In this document: positions 42,483-51,617 of the stretch, piece after piece
Numbering within the stretch: position 1 is the stretch's first letter
Layout: the number at the start of each line of letters is the position of its first letter
Source of the DNA: Paenibacillus nasutitermitis
Lineage (GTDB): Bacteria; Bacillota; Bacilli; Paenibacillales; Paenibacillaceae
Reading direction: 5' to 3'
NCBI RefSeq assembly: GCF_014641075.1
Contig: NZ_BMHP01000002.1
Location: 1,426,001 to 1,490,000 of the forward strand
DNA length: 64,000 nucleotides
Made by a program: the position numbers and the translations under genes
Notes under the pieces: model-generated
Seen by the model: only the letters and a program-made list of their open reading frames with translations
What the model was told of the DNA's origin: nothing
The model's database searches: none

Positions 42483-43847
42483 CTACCGCTCTTGCCCATC
42501 CGCATATACCGTCGTGCCTCTCTTCAGCGCCCATTCCGCTACGCGGGCGGGATCTCCTTCCCACAGACGATCCCTGCCCCATTGATTGGCTTCAGGCGGC
42601 CCCTCGCATTGGATGCGGATGACCGGAAACAGCTTGGTTGGACGCTCCGGAGGAAGTCCCTCAATCCAGAGCACATCCTTTTCCTGCCTGAATGAAAGTT
42701 CCTGTCCGGTTGTGAGCAGCGTAACCGATTGGACCGGAGTGATCAGATCGGCAAGACGCATTTGCGGTCTGCCGTCCCAGAAACGGATAATCAGATACAG
42801 ATTATTTTCGCGCGTCGTTTGACGGCCGCGGGTAATAAACTCTGTTACCGAACCGCCATCGGAACCGTACACCGCTTCTCCATGCACCTCCAGCCACCGG
42901 CCGATCTCAAGCGCCCGCTGAACAAATTCCGGCGGAAGCTGCCCATCAGGCATCGGCCCCACATTCAGCAGCAGATTGCCGCCATTGTCTCCACCCTTCT
43001 CCGCACATTCACAGAGCATGTCCAGCAAATAGTCAGCCGGACGCCAGCGCTCCCCGATGGTGTAGCTCCATAGACGCCAGGTGGTCACCTGGTTGGATTC
43101 CCACAGACGGCGTTTATCCGGAATAATGAGATGCTCCGGTGTTCCGAAATCGCCCAGCGCATCCGAATCTCCCGCTCCTATGCCGCCATCGGCCCGGAAC
43201 GCATCATAGCTGGTGGAATAGCCCAGCCGGTTGTTAATCAGAATATGCGGCTGCAGCTTGCGCATGCTCGCTACCAGCTCCACGCTTTTCAGGTCATCGG
43301 CATTGCGCGGCCATACACCATCGAAGAAGAAATGGTCGATCTGTCCGTAATTCGTGAGCAGTTCCTGCACCTGATTATGGAGATAATCGCGCACCTGATC
43401 CCACCCGCCGGGGTTCTTCTCCGGTCCTTCGAAGTAAGCAGGCAGTCGCCAATCGATCCAGGAATAATAGAGTCCCACGCGCAGACCTTCAGCGCGGAAG
43501 GCTTCGACAAATTCCCTTACAAAATCGCGCCCCGGCGCCTGCTTCGCACTGGAATAGTCGGTAAAGGCACTGTCCCACAAGCAGTATCCATCATGGTGGC
43601 GGGCGGTCAGACAAGCGTATTTGAAGCCTGCTTTCTTCGCAGTTGCAGCCCACAGTTTAGGGTCAAAATGCTCGGGATTCCAGCTGCATGCGCGCTCGGC
43701 GTACTCCGTATGATCCAGATGCTCGCGGAACAAAACCTGCTCCCCGCGGCCATATTGGGCATAAGGCCCCCAGTGGATAAACATTCCATATCTGCTCTGT
43801 GTGAACCATTTCCAATAATCAGGCACTGTATAAGCTTCAAGAGACAT
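42483..43847 (-). CDS. GH29 alpha-L-fucosidase
   Basis: A 454-residue family 29 hydrolase. MFIHWGPYAQYGRGEQVLF, YACLTARHHDGYCLWDS and IDHFFFDGVWPR (with the nucleophile Asp) are in the expected order, as is LLLNVGPMPDGQLPPE. It releases L-fucose or a similar sugar. It has no signal peptide, so it acts inside the cell on the sugar brought in by the ABC importer upstream. It lies between the importer and the D-amino-acid genes on one strand. Confidence 0.92.
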   Translation of the reverse strand: MSLEAYTVPDYWKWFTQSRYGMFIHWGPYAQYGRGEQVLFREHLDHTEYAERACSWNPEHFDPKLWAATAKKAGFKYACLTARHHDGYCLWDSAFTDYSSAKQAPGRDFVREFVEAFRAEGLRVGLYYSWIDWRLPAYFEGPEKNPGGWDQVRDYLHNQVQELLTNYGQIDHFFFDGVWPRNADDLKSVELVASMRKLQPHILINNRLGYSTSYDAFRADGGIGAGDSDALGDFGTPEHLIIPDKRRLWESNQVTTWRLWSYTIGERWRPADYLLDMLCECAEKGGDNGGNLLLNVGPMPDGQLPPEFVQRALEIGRWLEVHGEAVYGSDGGSVTEFITRGRQTTRENNLYLIIRFWDGRPQMRLADLITPVQSVTLLTTGQELSFRQEKDVLWIEGLPPERPTKLFPVIRIQCEGPPEANQWGRDRLWEGDPARVAEWALKRGTTVYADGQER

Positions 43848-43975
43848 AAAGCAAATTCCTTCCTTCTTGTCGAATTTAATCCCCGCCGTTCTCTGACGGT
43901 GAAGGTATTGTCTTCTCTTAAACCCTGCAGAAAGAGATAAACGTGAACCTTCTCTTCAAGGTCCATAAAGCAGGA

Positions 43976-44032
43976 CGCTGCGCACCCTCCCTTGGGTTAG
44001 AAGGTTAGAGCCGCGCAGCGCCAGTTTTTTTT
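43976..44032. terminator. GC-rich hairpin between binding protein and fucosidase genes
   Basis: CGCTGCGC (43976-43983) pairs with GCGCAGCG (44013-44020); eight T follow on the plus strand. On the minus strand the T run is short (TTTATGG), so it may weaken rather than stop transcription into the fucosidase gene. Confidence 0.5.
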
Positions 44033-44078
44033 GCGTTTAAGATTTAAAGAGCCGTTTAACCTGCAGCGCCGTAAGGTT

Positions 44079-45782
44079 CTAGGAGGCCGCCAGCTTGTTG
44101 GAAGCGTACGCTTCCTGATAGACTTCCAGATAACGCTTCAGGTTCATGCTCTCGATCGTGGATATATATTTATCCCATTGTCCGTCAATATCCGCATTGC
44201 CCGTAATAAACCGGGCTTCCATTTCACTGACATAGTCATACAGCGTCTTGGACAAATCGGCAATCTCTTCCGTTTGATCGGTGGTGAAGAACAGCGTTGG
44301 CAGTACCATCTTGGCATCGACGCGGTAAGGCTCGTATTTTTCTTTGGTCTCCTTATACAGCATCGTACCCAAAGGATTTTCCGGATCGGCCACTTCGCCA
44401 AGGCGCAGGGAATTCGGACGATAGTTCGGGCCGGTTTGCGACCAGTGTTTGTTCTGCGTTACGCCAAAGCTCGACATATCCTTGTATACCGCTTTCTCGC
44501 CGTTCAGCCCGATTTCGTCGTCCTTGGCCCATCTCCAGTCCACATCGGGCTCGCCGATATCGAGGCGGAGTGTCATTTCGCGGTCATACAGGGCATCCGC
44601 CAGCCGGAAAGCCGCTTCCGGATTTTTGCAGGCCGAGGTGATCACGAATGCGCCGCCTGCCACCTGGTAAGGATCATACTGGGTAATCTGTACACCGTCT
44701 GGTCCTTTAAGCGGCGGTACAGCTACATAATCCAGCCATCTCCCGCTTGCGCCGTTCAACTGCGTCACGGCGCTCATGTTAGGACCAGAGGCAGCGCCGA
44801 GAATGACCGTTCCCGGGTTCTCGCCCAGCTGCACCAGTTGGGTCGCATCCTGCGTCAGAGCCTGCGGATCCATCAATCCGTCCGCATACAGCTTGTGCAA
44901 ATATTTCATGCCTTCCTTCCAGCCTTCCTTATTATAAGGAACATCTACTTTATCTTCGGTATTGATATAGATTCGCGAATAAGGCGCATACGTGAAGGCA
45001 TTCATCAGGAAATTCTCCACGCTCGTCGTCAAGCTGGAAGTTTGGTTCGGAAGCGGCGCTCCCGAGAACGGAATCTCATCGGCAATTCCGTTGCCGTTGG
45101 GATCCTGCGTTTTGAAGGCTTTGAGCACGTTATAGAATTCCTCGGTGGTCGTCGGCATCTTCAGCTTCAGCTTGTCCAGCCAAGGCTGATAGATCCACAT
45201 TTTCTGCCTCATGGAGCAATGGTAGCATTCGTTTGGAGCAGGCAAAGCGTAAATTTTGCCGTCTGTGGTCGTGATCGAGCTTTCGACAAGCGGGCTTTCC
45301 TTGAACATTTTTTTTGTATTAATCCCGTATTTTTCAATGTAATCGTTGAGCGGAAGGAATACTTCCTGCTGGCCGTACAGCACCTGCTGCTCATTGGTGA
45401 CGCCCATGCTCATAATGACATCCGGCAGATCGCCGCTTGCGAGCGTCAGATTCAGTTTCTCGGAGACCGAGCTTGCGGGAACAACTTCCCATTCAATATG
45501 AATATTTGTTTTCTCTTCCAGATATTTCGTAAATTCGTTGGTGGCAAAATCCTCGACCGCCGCATTGGCGCCGGTCATGATGCGAAGGGTTGTTTTTTCG
45601 GCGGTAATGGGAAACTGATCGGCGGCCGTTACGGCGGAGCCTCCTGCTCCGTTACCGCCGCCGCTTTCTGAACCGCTGCTGTTATTGCCGGAATTGCTGC
45701 AAGCGCCAACAATATTTGCCATAATGGTCAAACATAAAGCCATTCCAAGGATTGTTTTCTTCTTCAAACCATCCGCCCCCAT
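44079..45782 (-). CDS. LplA-type ABC sugar-binding lipoprotein
   Basis: A 567-residue lipoprotein; the signal LGMALCLTIMANIVGACS has the lipobox VGAC. The binding domain contains TTLRIMTGANAAVEDFATNE and ALPAPNECYHCSMRQKMWI, typical of the large LplA-like oligosaccharide-binding proteins. The start ATG overlaps the permease stop (TAATG); a TTG at 45767 after GGGGGCGG is an alternative. It is the capture subunit of the second importer. Confidence 0.92.
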   Translation of the reverse strand: MGADGLKKKTILGMALCLTIMANIVGACSNSGNNSSGSESGGGNGAGGSAVTAADQFPITAEKTTLRIMTGANAAVEDFATNEFTKYLEEKTNIHIEWEVVPASSVSEKLNLTLASGDLPDVIMSMGVTNEQQVLYGQQEVFLPLNDYIEKYGINTKKMFKESPLVESSITTTDGKIYALPAPNECYHCSMRQKMWIYQPWLDKLKLKMPTTTEEFYNVLKAFKTQDPNGNGIADEIPFSGAPLPNQTSSLTTSVENFLMNAFTYAPYSRIYINTEDKVDVPYNKEGWKEGMKYLHKLYADGLMDPQALTQDATQLVQLGENPGTVILGAASGPNMSAVTQLNGASGRWLDYVAVPPLKGPDGVQITQYDPYQVAGGAFVITSACKNPEAAFRLADALYDREMTLRLDIGEPDVDWRWAKDDEIGLNGEKAVYKDMSSFGVTQNKHWSQTGPNYRPNSLRLGEVADPENPLGTMLYKETKEKYEPYRVDAKMVLPTLFFTTDQTEEIADLSKTLYDYVSEMEARFITGNADIDGQWDKYISTIESMNLKRYLEVYQEAYASNKLAAS

Positions 45783-46681
45783 TATCCTTTTAATGAACCA
45801 ACCATAACGCCTTTGACAAAATACTTTTGCACAAACGGGTAAAGCACGAGCAGTGGTATCGATGAAATGACGATCAGCGAATACTTCAGCAGTACACGCA
45901 TCGCTTCCCTGCGCGCCGCATCCTCCGGATCTCCGGAGAGCATCCCCGAATCGACATCATTGCTGATCAGAATGTCCTTGAGCACCAGCTGCAAGGGATA
46001 AAGCGATTGATGCTTCAAATAAATCATGGCGTTGAAATACTGGTTCCAATTCGCAGCCGCATAATACAAGGCTATAACGGCAATGATGGGACCGGAAATC
46101 CGCAGGACGATCTTCCAGAGAAATTTAAAGTCGCTGCAGCCGTCCAGCTGCGCAGCCTCCAGCAGCTCATCGGGAACCGTCATTTGAAAATAGGTCCTGG
46201 TGATAATAACATTCCAGACCGACATGGCGCTCGGAATAACCATCGCCCAGATCGAGTCCAGCATGCCGAGCTGCTTGACGACCAGATAGGTTGGAATCAA
46301 CCCTCCTGTAAACATTGTCGTGAACATGAACAGGATCATAAAGAGGTTCTTACCGTAGAAATCCTTGCGCGACAGAGGATAAGCCGCGAGAATCGTGACT
46401 ATCACATTCACCAGCGTCCCGATTACTGTATAGATAATGGAATTCCGCAGCCCCGTCCATACCTGGCTGTACTGCGCCACCGCGGAATAGCCGTCCAGCG
46501 TGGGCCGGACTGGCCACAGCCATACCTCGCCGGAGATGACTGCCGACGAATCGCTGAACGAAGCGCTAACGATAAAAATCAGCGGATACAAAATGATTAG
46601 AAACAACAGAGTCAACACAGTATAGTTTACGACCGTAAACCATTTGTCCGGAATAGACTCATGACGAAATGAGTTGTTCAT
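45782..46681 (-). CDS. LplC-type sugar ABC permease
   Basis: A 299-residue permease with six helices. LLEAAQLDGCSDFKFLWKI is the EAA loop and TMFTGGLIPTYLVVKQLG is diagnostic for the LplC/YtcP branch. ATG 46681 follows GGAGCGATCGT. It sits between LplB- and LplA-like genes in one transcription unit. Confidence 0.93.
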   Translation of the reverse strand: MNNSFRHESIPDKWFTVVNYTVLTLLFLIILYPLIFIVSASFSDSSAVISGEVWLWPVRPTLDGYSAVAQYSQVWTGLRNSIIYTVIGTLVNVIVTILAAYPLSRKDFYGKNLFMILFMFTTMFTGGLIPTYLVVKQLGMLDSIWAMVIPSAMSVWNVIITRTYFQMTVPDELLEAAQLDGCSDFKFLWKIVLRISGPIIAVIALYYAAANWNQYFNAMIYLKHQSLYPLQLVLKDILISNDVDSGMLSGDPEDAARREAMRVLLKYSLIVISSIPLLVLYPFVQKYFVKGVMVGSLKG

Positions 46682-46693
46682 ACGATCGCTCCT

Positions 46694-47647
46694 TTACCAT
46701 AGGCTGGTCTGCTTTGTTTTTTGTGCGATTTTATTGACGGTTAACAGCAGTATTAAGTTAATGATGGACTTGAACAGCCCGATTGCCGTGGAATAGGAAT
46801 AGTTTGCCACCTGGGAAGACAATCCGACCTTATAAACATAGGTATCGATAATTTCCGCCGCGGTCAGGTTGACGGGATTCTGCAGAAGCAGCACCTTCTC
46901 AAAACCGACATCCAGCACATGACCGGTATTCAAAATCAACAGGATGATCGCGATCGGCATAATGCCCGGCAAATCGACATGCCACATCCGCTTCAGCTTT
47001 GTGGCGCCGTCCACGACAGCCGCTTCATGCTGGGCGGGATCGATGCCGGATAACGCCGCCAGAAAAATAATACAGTTGAAGCCGATATGCTGCCAGATAT
47101 CCGACCAGACGAAGATCGACTTGAACATGGAGGCTTCTCCCATGAAGTTAATCGCCGGAAATCCCAGGGCAGTGATGAACCTGTTCACGATCCCCGTGCG
47201 CGGGTCGAGCAGCTCCTTAATAATGCCCACCATCACGACGATAGACACAAAATGAGGCGCATAGGTGACCATCTGAATCGTCTTTTTGTATAATCCGCCC
47301 CGGATATAGTTGAGACAGAGCGCCAGCACAATGGGAAAAGGAAAGCTCGCCAGCAAATTATAAAAGCTGAGCAGCAGCGTATTCTTCAGGATACGCCAGA
47401 AATCATAGGAATGGATAAAACGGTCAAAATGCTTCAAACCCACCCAATCGCTTCCCCAGATCCCTTTGACGACCGAATAATTTTTGAAGGCAATTTGCGC
47501 CCCGTACATCGGTACGTATTTGAAGATAATCAAATAGACGAAAGGAATGGCCATCAATACATATAATTGCCAGCTGCGCAGCAGCTTCTTGCGGATGGAT
47601 CGTTTCGCCCCCTTCTTGAGAGGCATTGCCAGGACTTGCTTATTCAT
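46694..47647 (-). CDS. LplB-type sugar ABC permease
   Basis: A 317-residue permease. LYVLMAIPFVYLIIFKYVPM and YGAQIAFKNYSVVKGIWGSD begin the protein as in LplB/YteP, and QHEAAVVDGATKLKRMWHVD is the EAA loop. ATG 47647 is preferred; a GTG lies four codons upstream. First gene of the importer operon, after the membrane regulator gene. Confidence 0.93.
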   Translation of the reverse strand: MNKQVLAMPLKKGAKRSIRKKLLRSWQLYVLMAIPFVYLIIFKYVPMYGAQIAFKNYSVVKGIWGSDWVGLKHFDRFIHSYDFWRILKNTLLLSFYNLLASFPFPIVLALCLNYIRGGLYKKTIQMVTYAPHFVSIVVMVGIIKELLDPRTGIVNRFITALGFPAINFMGEASMFKSIFVWSDIWQHIGFNCIIFLAALSGIDPAQHEAAVVDGATKLKRMWHVDLPGIMPIAIILLILNTGHVLDVGFEKVLLLQNPVNLTAAEIIDTYVYKVGLSSQVANYSYSTAIGLFKSIINLILLLTVNKIAQKTKQTSLW

Positions 47648-47830
47648 CGGTACACTCACTCATTCTCACCTCCACGCTCACCTGAGATGAGCATAAGCAG
47701 ATGACCGATCCCCGTAAATGGGAACTCTCTCGCGGGCTTTGCATCTGTTAAGAAAAGGACCGTGCAGTTGTCAGAATCATGTGCATCCGTTAAGAAAAAG
47801 CCGTGAAAACGCCTGAATTTCCTGACGATC

Positions 47831-47881
47831 AAAAAATAAAACCCCCGGAGGGTAAGCCGCAGCTTATTGATCCCCAGGGGT
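47831..47881 (-). terminator. Terminator after the membrane AraC regulator
   Basis: On the minus strand ACCCC...GGGGGT form a stem with an inner GCTGCGGC part, followed by TTTTATTTTTT. It separates the regulator gene from the importer operon. Confidence 0.75.
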
Positions 47882-47897
47882 CCTATGGAAGGTCAGG

Positions 47898-50225
47898 TTA
47901 CGATGCCGATGTCTTGGCCGACAGCTCCGTATCCCGATAGGTCGTGGCACTGACGCCGGTTCCGCGCTTGAATGCCCGGCTGAAGGTGTTGGTAGAATGA
48001 TAGCCTACCTGAAGGGCGATATCGCCAATCGCCTGACTGGTTTGCGTAAGCAGATCCTTCGCCCGTTCCATCCTCAGATTCTCCAGATATTCCGAGAAAT
48101 TCGTACCCGTCTGCTCCTTGAAAAATTGCGATAAATACACCTTCGAGGTGTTCATCTGATCCGCCACGCTGTCCAGGTTGAGATTAGGCTCGCTATAACG
48201 CTGGCCGAGCAGCTCGATAATGGATTCGACAAGGCGCACGTTGCGGCTTTTCTTCTTCTGGTCAATCTCCTGGCAGATACCCTTGAATTTGTCCATCACC
48301 AGCCGGTAGACAAGTGCAGGCTTGTCTGAGGAATACAGCTGCTGGAACAGCATTTTCACATCTCCCTGATTATACAATAGCAGCTGATCCTGCACCTTCA
48401 CCAAGCTGCCAAGCACTTCGCACAGAAAAAGCTGCTGCATGGCAAATGACAGATGCCGTTCCAGAAAATTCTCCCGGTGCAGCATGGAAAGGAGCTTGTC
48501 CACCTCAGCCGTCTCTCCGGCTTTTACATAATTGATGAGACGGGTTTCGACTTCGCCAGGGAAATAGAAACCGCTGCTCTCGTTTGGCAGCTCATCATAC
48601 CAAACAAGTCCTCCCCCATGTTCCAGGTTCGTATAATACAGGGATTGCCTGGCTTCTTCATAAGAACTTGACACATCAAGCAGGGAGTCGCTGAAACTGC
48701 CCACCGCAACAGCCGGTATGATAGGAAGCTTCGCGCGGACGTCTTCCTGGACCTTGCGCACAATGTCTTCAATGGTGGATTTGAACGACTCTCTCTCCTC
48801 CACGGGATTCACAAACAGCACGGCTATCTTATCCTCCGCAACATCATGCAAATAACCGTATTGGCCTAAGCGGGCTCTGAGAATTTCCTTAATGATGACC
48901 CTGCTGACATCCAGCTTGTGCAAGAGATCGGCATTCAAGTCGGTTTCCATTCCCGGAAAATGAACAATTCCGATAGCGTAACCCCGGCCGCTAATCTCCA
49001 TCCGCTGATGCCGCAGCAGAGAATTGATTTCATTCATGGTCAGAAACTCGCCTTTGAGCAGGCGTTCAAAGAACGTCTCCCATAACAAAGGAGCCTGCTT
49101 CTCGATTTCCCCCTGCAGCTCCAGATTGTTGTCGATTAGCCTGGAAACGGAATTGTGGATAAAGCCGTACATATCGCCAGGCCGATTATTCTCCGCTCCG
49201 AAACGCTCGGAAATCGTTTTGACGATCCCAAGCAGCGGTCTGCTGCTGCGGTAAGCAAACAAATAAGCCAGCAGAAGGCCAGCGAACAGAAAAGCAAACA
49301 CGATGGCAAAGGTGATTTTTTTGATATACAGCACCTTCTGCAGCACGACATGGGGCGGCTGCGCGACCACATAGGACCAATCATTATAGGTTGAATTCGT
49401 ATAGGTTATCAGCATGTTGTCCGTTTTGTCGGATGCATTGATAATGCCCCTGGACAGCTTATAATCAATTGCCTCCGTCCGAGGCCTCTTCCCGTCTGCC
49501 GATACAAAGCTGATGACCTGGCCCTTATTATTGACGATGGAAGCCCAGCCCCCGTCGGACAGATTAAGTCCGCCAAGCAGTGACTGCACCTGGCGGTTAT
49601 CCACCAGGATGGCCAATGCGCCCTGAATATGCCCGGGGTATCCCAGACTCTGCACGTAAGTCAGCATGGAATAGGATTTTCCCTGGTAAGTTACATCCTC
49701 CGCAGGCTGGAACGTCTGTGCGTGGAAGGTGCCGAACATTTCGCTGCGCCACGTCTCATAATCCTTATCCGTATAGGTGAACGCGCTGCGATAAAACCGC
49801 GGAAGCTGATAGGTCGTCTTGGGTGATAGGGCCAGATCACTGTTCTTGAAGAGCAGGAAATAATCCAACACAAAGTTATTGGATACGTTATAGGTGTATA
49901 ATCGCTTCTGCGTTTCCATCACCTTAAAGGTCGTGCTTCCGTCGAATGGATCGGTTACACGCTGGAACCCTTTCACCTGCGGATCGCTGAGCACCTGCAT
50001 GGCAATCGTATTGATTTCCGATAAGCGCCGGTCCATCGTATCCTTCACCTGATCCAGCAGTTCCAGATTGTTTCGGGTTACCTCATTTTTCATTGCATCA
50101 TAAGTCTTATTGTACAGGAGCAGCCCCAGCAGCAAGGCCAGCAGCATGAATAATAAATAAGGAATCAGCAGGCGGACAAACAACCGATGGCGCTTCAAAC
50201 TGCCACGAATAGGAAATCCCCTCAT
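47898..50225 (-). CDS. Membrane AraC-family regulator (YtdP/YesS-like)
   Basis: A 775-residue regulator anchored in the membrane: a first helix (LLIPYLLFMLLALLLGLLLY), an extracellular sensor of about 250 residues, a second helix (KKITFAIVFAFLFAGLLLAY), a GGDEF-like cytoplasmic linker and a C-terminal AraC pair (LDSVADQMNTSKVYLSQFF, IGDIALQVGYHSTNTFSRAF). ATG 50225 lies six bases after GGGGGG. Such one-component sensors control the adjacent LplABC-type importers in response to oligosaccharides. Confidence 0.93.
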   Translation of the reverse strand: MRGFPIRGSLKRHRLFVRLLIPYLLFMLLALLLGLLLYNKTYDAMKNEVTRNNLELLDQVKDTMDRRLSEINTIAMQVLSDPQVKGFQRVTDPFDGSTTFKVMETQKRLYTYNVSNNFVLDYFLLFKNSDLALSPKTTYQLPRFYRSAFTYTDKDYETWRSEMFGTFHAQTFQPAEDVTYQGKSYSMLTYVQSLGYPGHIQGALAILVDNRQVQSLLGGLNLSDGGWASIVNNKGQVISFVSADGKRPRTEAIDYKLSRGIINASDKTDNMLITYTNSTYNDWSYVVAQPPHVVLQKVLYIKKITFAIVFAFLFAGLLLAYLFAYRSSRPLLGIVKTISERFGAENNRPGDMYGFIHNSVSRLIDNNLELQGEIEKQAPLLWETFFERLLKGEFLTMNEINSLLRHQRMEISGRGYAIGIVHFPGMETDLNADLLHKLDVSRVIIKEILRARLGQYGYLHDVAEDKIAVLFVNPVEERESFKSTIEDIVRKVQEDVRAKLPIIPAVAVGSFSDSLLDVSSSYEEARQSLYYTNLEHGGGLVWYDELPNESSGFYFPGEVETRLINYVKAGETAEVDKLLSMLHRENFLERHLSFAMQQLFLCEVLGSLVKVQDQLLLYNQGDVKMLFQQLYSSDKPALVYRLVMDKFKGICQEIDQKKKSRNVRLVESIIELLGQRYSEPNLNLDSVADQMNTSKVYLSQFFKEQTGTNFSEYLENLRMERAKDLLTQTSQAIGDIALQVGYHSTNTFSRAFKRGTGVSATTYRDTELSAKTSAS

Positions 50226-50246
50226 GAATATCCCCCCTATGTTCAT

Positions 50247-50424
50247 GGTTGAATGTTGAACGATCTTAGGTGTCTTATAGGGAATTAACCATTCCGTTTC
50301 ATGTCAGTATTCATGATATCAAAACCCGGTTAACACAAGATTACACCAAATGGATAGTAGATCTAGCCGTTTGGGCTTTCGTTCTGTACAAAACATTAAC
50401 ATTAAAGCGCTTTCCGTGTAAAGG
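50247..50424. other. Regulatory gap upstream of the membrane regulator
   Basis: No gene. AAAGCGCTTT (50404-50413) resembles the core of a cre box and GTTCTGTACAAAAC (50381-50394) is a near palindrome; either could control the regulator gene on the minus strand. No convincing -35/-10 pair was found for it. Confidence 0.35.
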
Positions 50425-50615
50425 TTGACTCCTGAAAGTATGATTGGCATAAAATCGCTTATAAGAAGCAACGAATGTCGTGGCCCCGCTGCGGGTGGCT
50501 GCATCCCGGTGTTTTTCCGGTTGATGGGAAAACTAATAATGAGGATATACTAAGGCTGACACTCCGCCTGGTTTGACAAACTAAACGTCTTTCTCCCCTC
50601 AGGGGATTTTTTTTT
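50425..50615 (+). ncRNA. Candidate orphan RNA with promoter and terminator
   Basis: TTGACT (50425-50430) and an extended -10 TGGCATAAA (-10 CATAAA, 50448-50453) are 17 bp apart. About 155 bases later TCCCC-TCA-GGGGA (50594-50606) is followed by nine T, a clear terminator. Between them CATC-CCGG and CCGG-TT-GATG form a stem. No convincing protein is encoded. It could be a small RNA or a leader upstream of the efflux genes; I see no guanidine riboswitch consensus. Confidence 0.45.
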
Positions 50616-50622
50616 GCTCCTG

Positions 50623-50671
50623 TTGACATCAGGGTCTTAATGTGAGATTATTCACCTAACGAACGTTAGGT
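50623..50671 (+). promoter_or_regulatory. Promoter and TetR operator of the SMR efflux operon
   Basis: TTGACA (50623-50628), a 17-bp spacer and GATTAT (50646-50651) make a good promoter. Right after it lies ACCTAACGAACGTTAGGT (50654-50671), with perfect 8-bp arms around a 2-bp centre, overlapping the start point and touching the ribosome site of the TetR gene. Self-repression is the simplest reading. Confidence 0.82.
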
Positions 50672-50682
50672 AGGTGGTTAAT

Positions 50683-51273
50683 ATGAGTAAAATCGAGATC
50701 CAAAAAGCGGCCCTCTCCCATTTTGCCCGCAGCGGCTATGAAGGGGCTTCCCTGAGCCAAATCGCAGATGAAGTCGGGATCAAGAAGCCTTCCATTTATG
50801 CGCATTTTAAAGGCAAGGATGATCTGTTCCTGCATGTCATCGGGGATGTATTCCAAACGGTACAGCGCGGCATACTTGAATATTTCAAAGCCCATCAAGA
50901 CGAACCGCCGGAAAAAATCCTGAAAGGACTGTTTACCTGGATTTTGGAAGAATACGGATTGAACGATGCGGCCAAATGTTTGCTGCGGATGATCTATTTC
51001 CCCCCTGACAAGCTGTATCAGGAGCTGGCGGACATTGCAAATCCCTTTATTGACGGCTTGCAGCGCGCACTGATCAAATATTTAAAGAAATTGCATCATG
51101 TCGGTGCCTTTGTTTGCGCAGATTATGAGGAAGCGGCCATTGCTTATCTTACGCTTGTGGACGGGGTAATCGTGGAATTGATCTACGGCGGCCCCGAACG
51201 CTACAACAAACGGGTTGAGGCGGCTTGGCTTATTTATTGGCGGGGAGTGACTTCCTGCCTGGAAGGAGCTTGA
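50683..51273 (+). CDS. TetR-family repressor of the SMR pair
   Basis: A 197-residue TetR regulator. The N-terminal helix-turn-helix is EIQKAALSHFARSGYEGASL followed by SQIADEVGIKKPSIYAHFKG; the rest is the ligand-binding domain. ATG 50683 fits the AGGTAGGTGG site better than the GTG three codons upstream. It is the first gene of a three-gene operon with two SMR genes, as yvdT is with yvdSR in B. subtilis, and its product probably binds the palindrome at 50654. Confidence 0.92.
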   Translation: MSKIEIQKAALSHFARSGYEGASLSQIADEVGIKKPSIYAHFKGKDDLFLHVIGDVFQTVQRGILEYFKAHQDEPPEKILKGLFTWILEEYGLNDAAKCLLRMIYFPPDKLYQELADIANPFIDGLQRALIKYLKKLHHVGAFVCADYEEAAIAYLTLVDGVIVELIYGGPERYNKRVEAAWLIYWRGVTSCLEGA

Positions 51274-51278
51274 CATCT

Positions 51279-51617
51279 ATGAATCGCTATTGGCTTTATG
51301 TCATTTTATCCGGCTTGCTTGAGATTGTCTGGGTGTCGGGCCTGAAACATTCCGATACGGCCTTGGAATGGGTCGGAACGGGCATAGCTATTGCAATCAG
51401 TTTCCTGGCCATCGTCCTATCCAGCAGCAAGCTGCCGGTAGGAACCGTTTACGCCGTATTCGCCGGTCTTGGAACGGGCGGATCTGTCATTGTGGAGATG
51501 CTGTTGTTCGGCGAACCGTTTAAAATCTCCAAAATCATCCTTGTTGCGGTCCTGCTGGCGGGTGTAATCGGATTGAAAGCCGTCACAGGCGAAAAAACCA
51601 GGGAGGAGGCTGTATAA
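51279..51617 (+). CDS. SMR efflux subunit 1 (YkkC/YvdS-like)
   Basis: A 112-residue, four-helix small multidrug resistance protein. YVILSGLLEIVWVSGLKHSD has the membrane glutamate that couples drug and proton, and PVGTVYAVFAGLGTGG is the family loop. ATG 51279 has GGAAGGAG inside the TetR gene. It forms a heterodimer with the product of the next gene, whose ATG overlaps its stop. Guanidinium or quaternary cations are possible substrates. Confidence 0.93.
   Translation: MNRYWLYVILSGLLEIVWVSGLKHSDTALEWVGTGIAIAISFLAIVLSSSKLPVGTVYAVFAGLGTGGSVIVEMLLFGEPFKISKIILVAVLLAGVIGLKAVTGEKTREEAV

Noticed and set aside
44031..45671. A 546-codon plus-strand open frame.
   Set aside because: It is antisense to the LplA-type binding protein, which has a lipobox and family motifs; the frame is a shadow of codon bias.
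50381..50394. GTTCTGTACAAAAC as a further SinR-like site.
   Set aside because: It has a different spacing and centre (GTAC) and only one GTTCT half; it is probably an operator of another regulator or chance.
50455..50600. Guanidine-I (ykkC) riboswitch upstream of the SMR genes.
   Set aside because: The conserved CUAGGG and ACACGG-type blocks are not present; only an unclassified RNA is supported.
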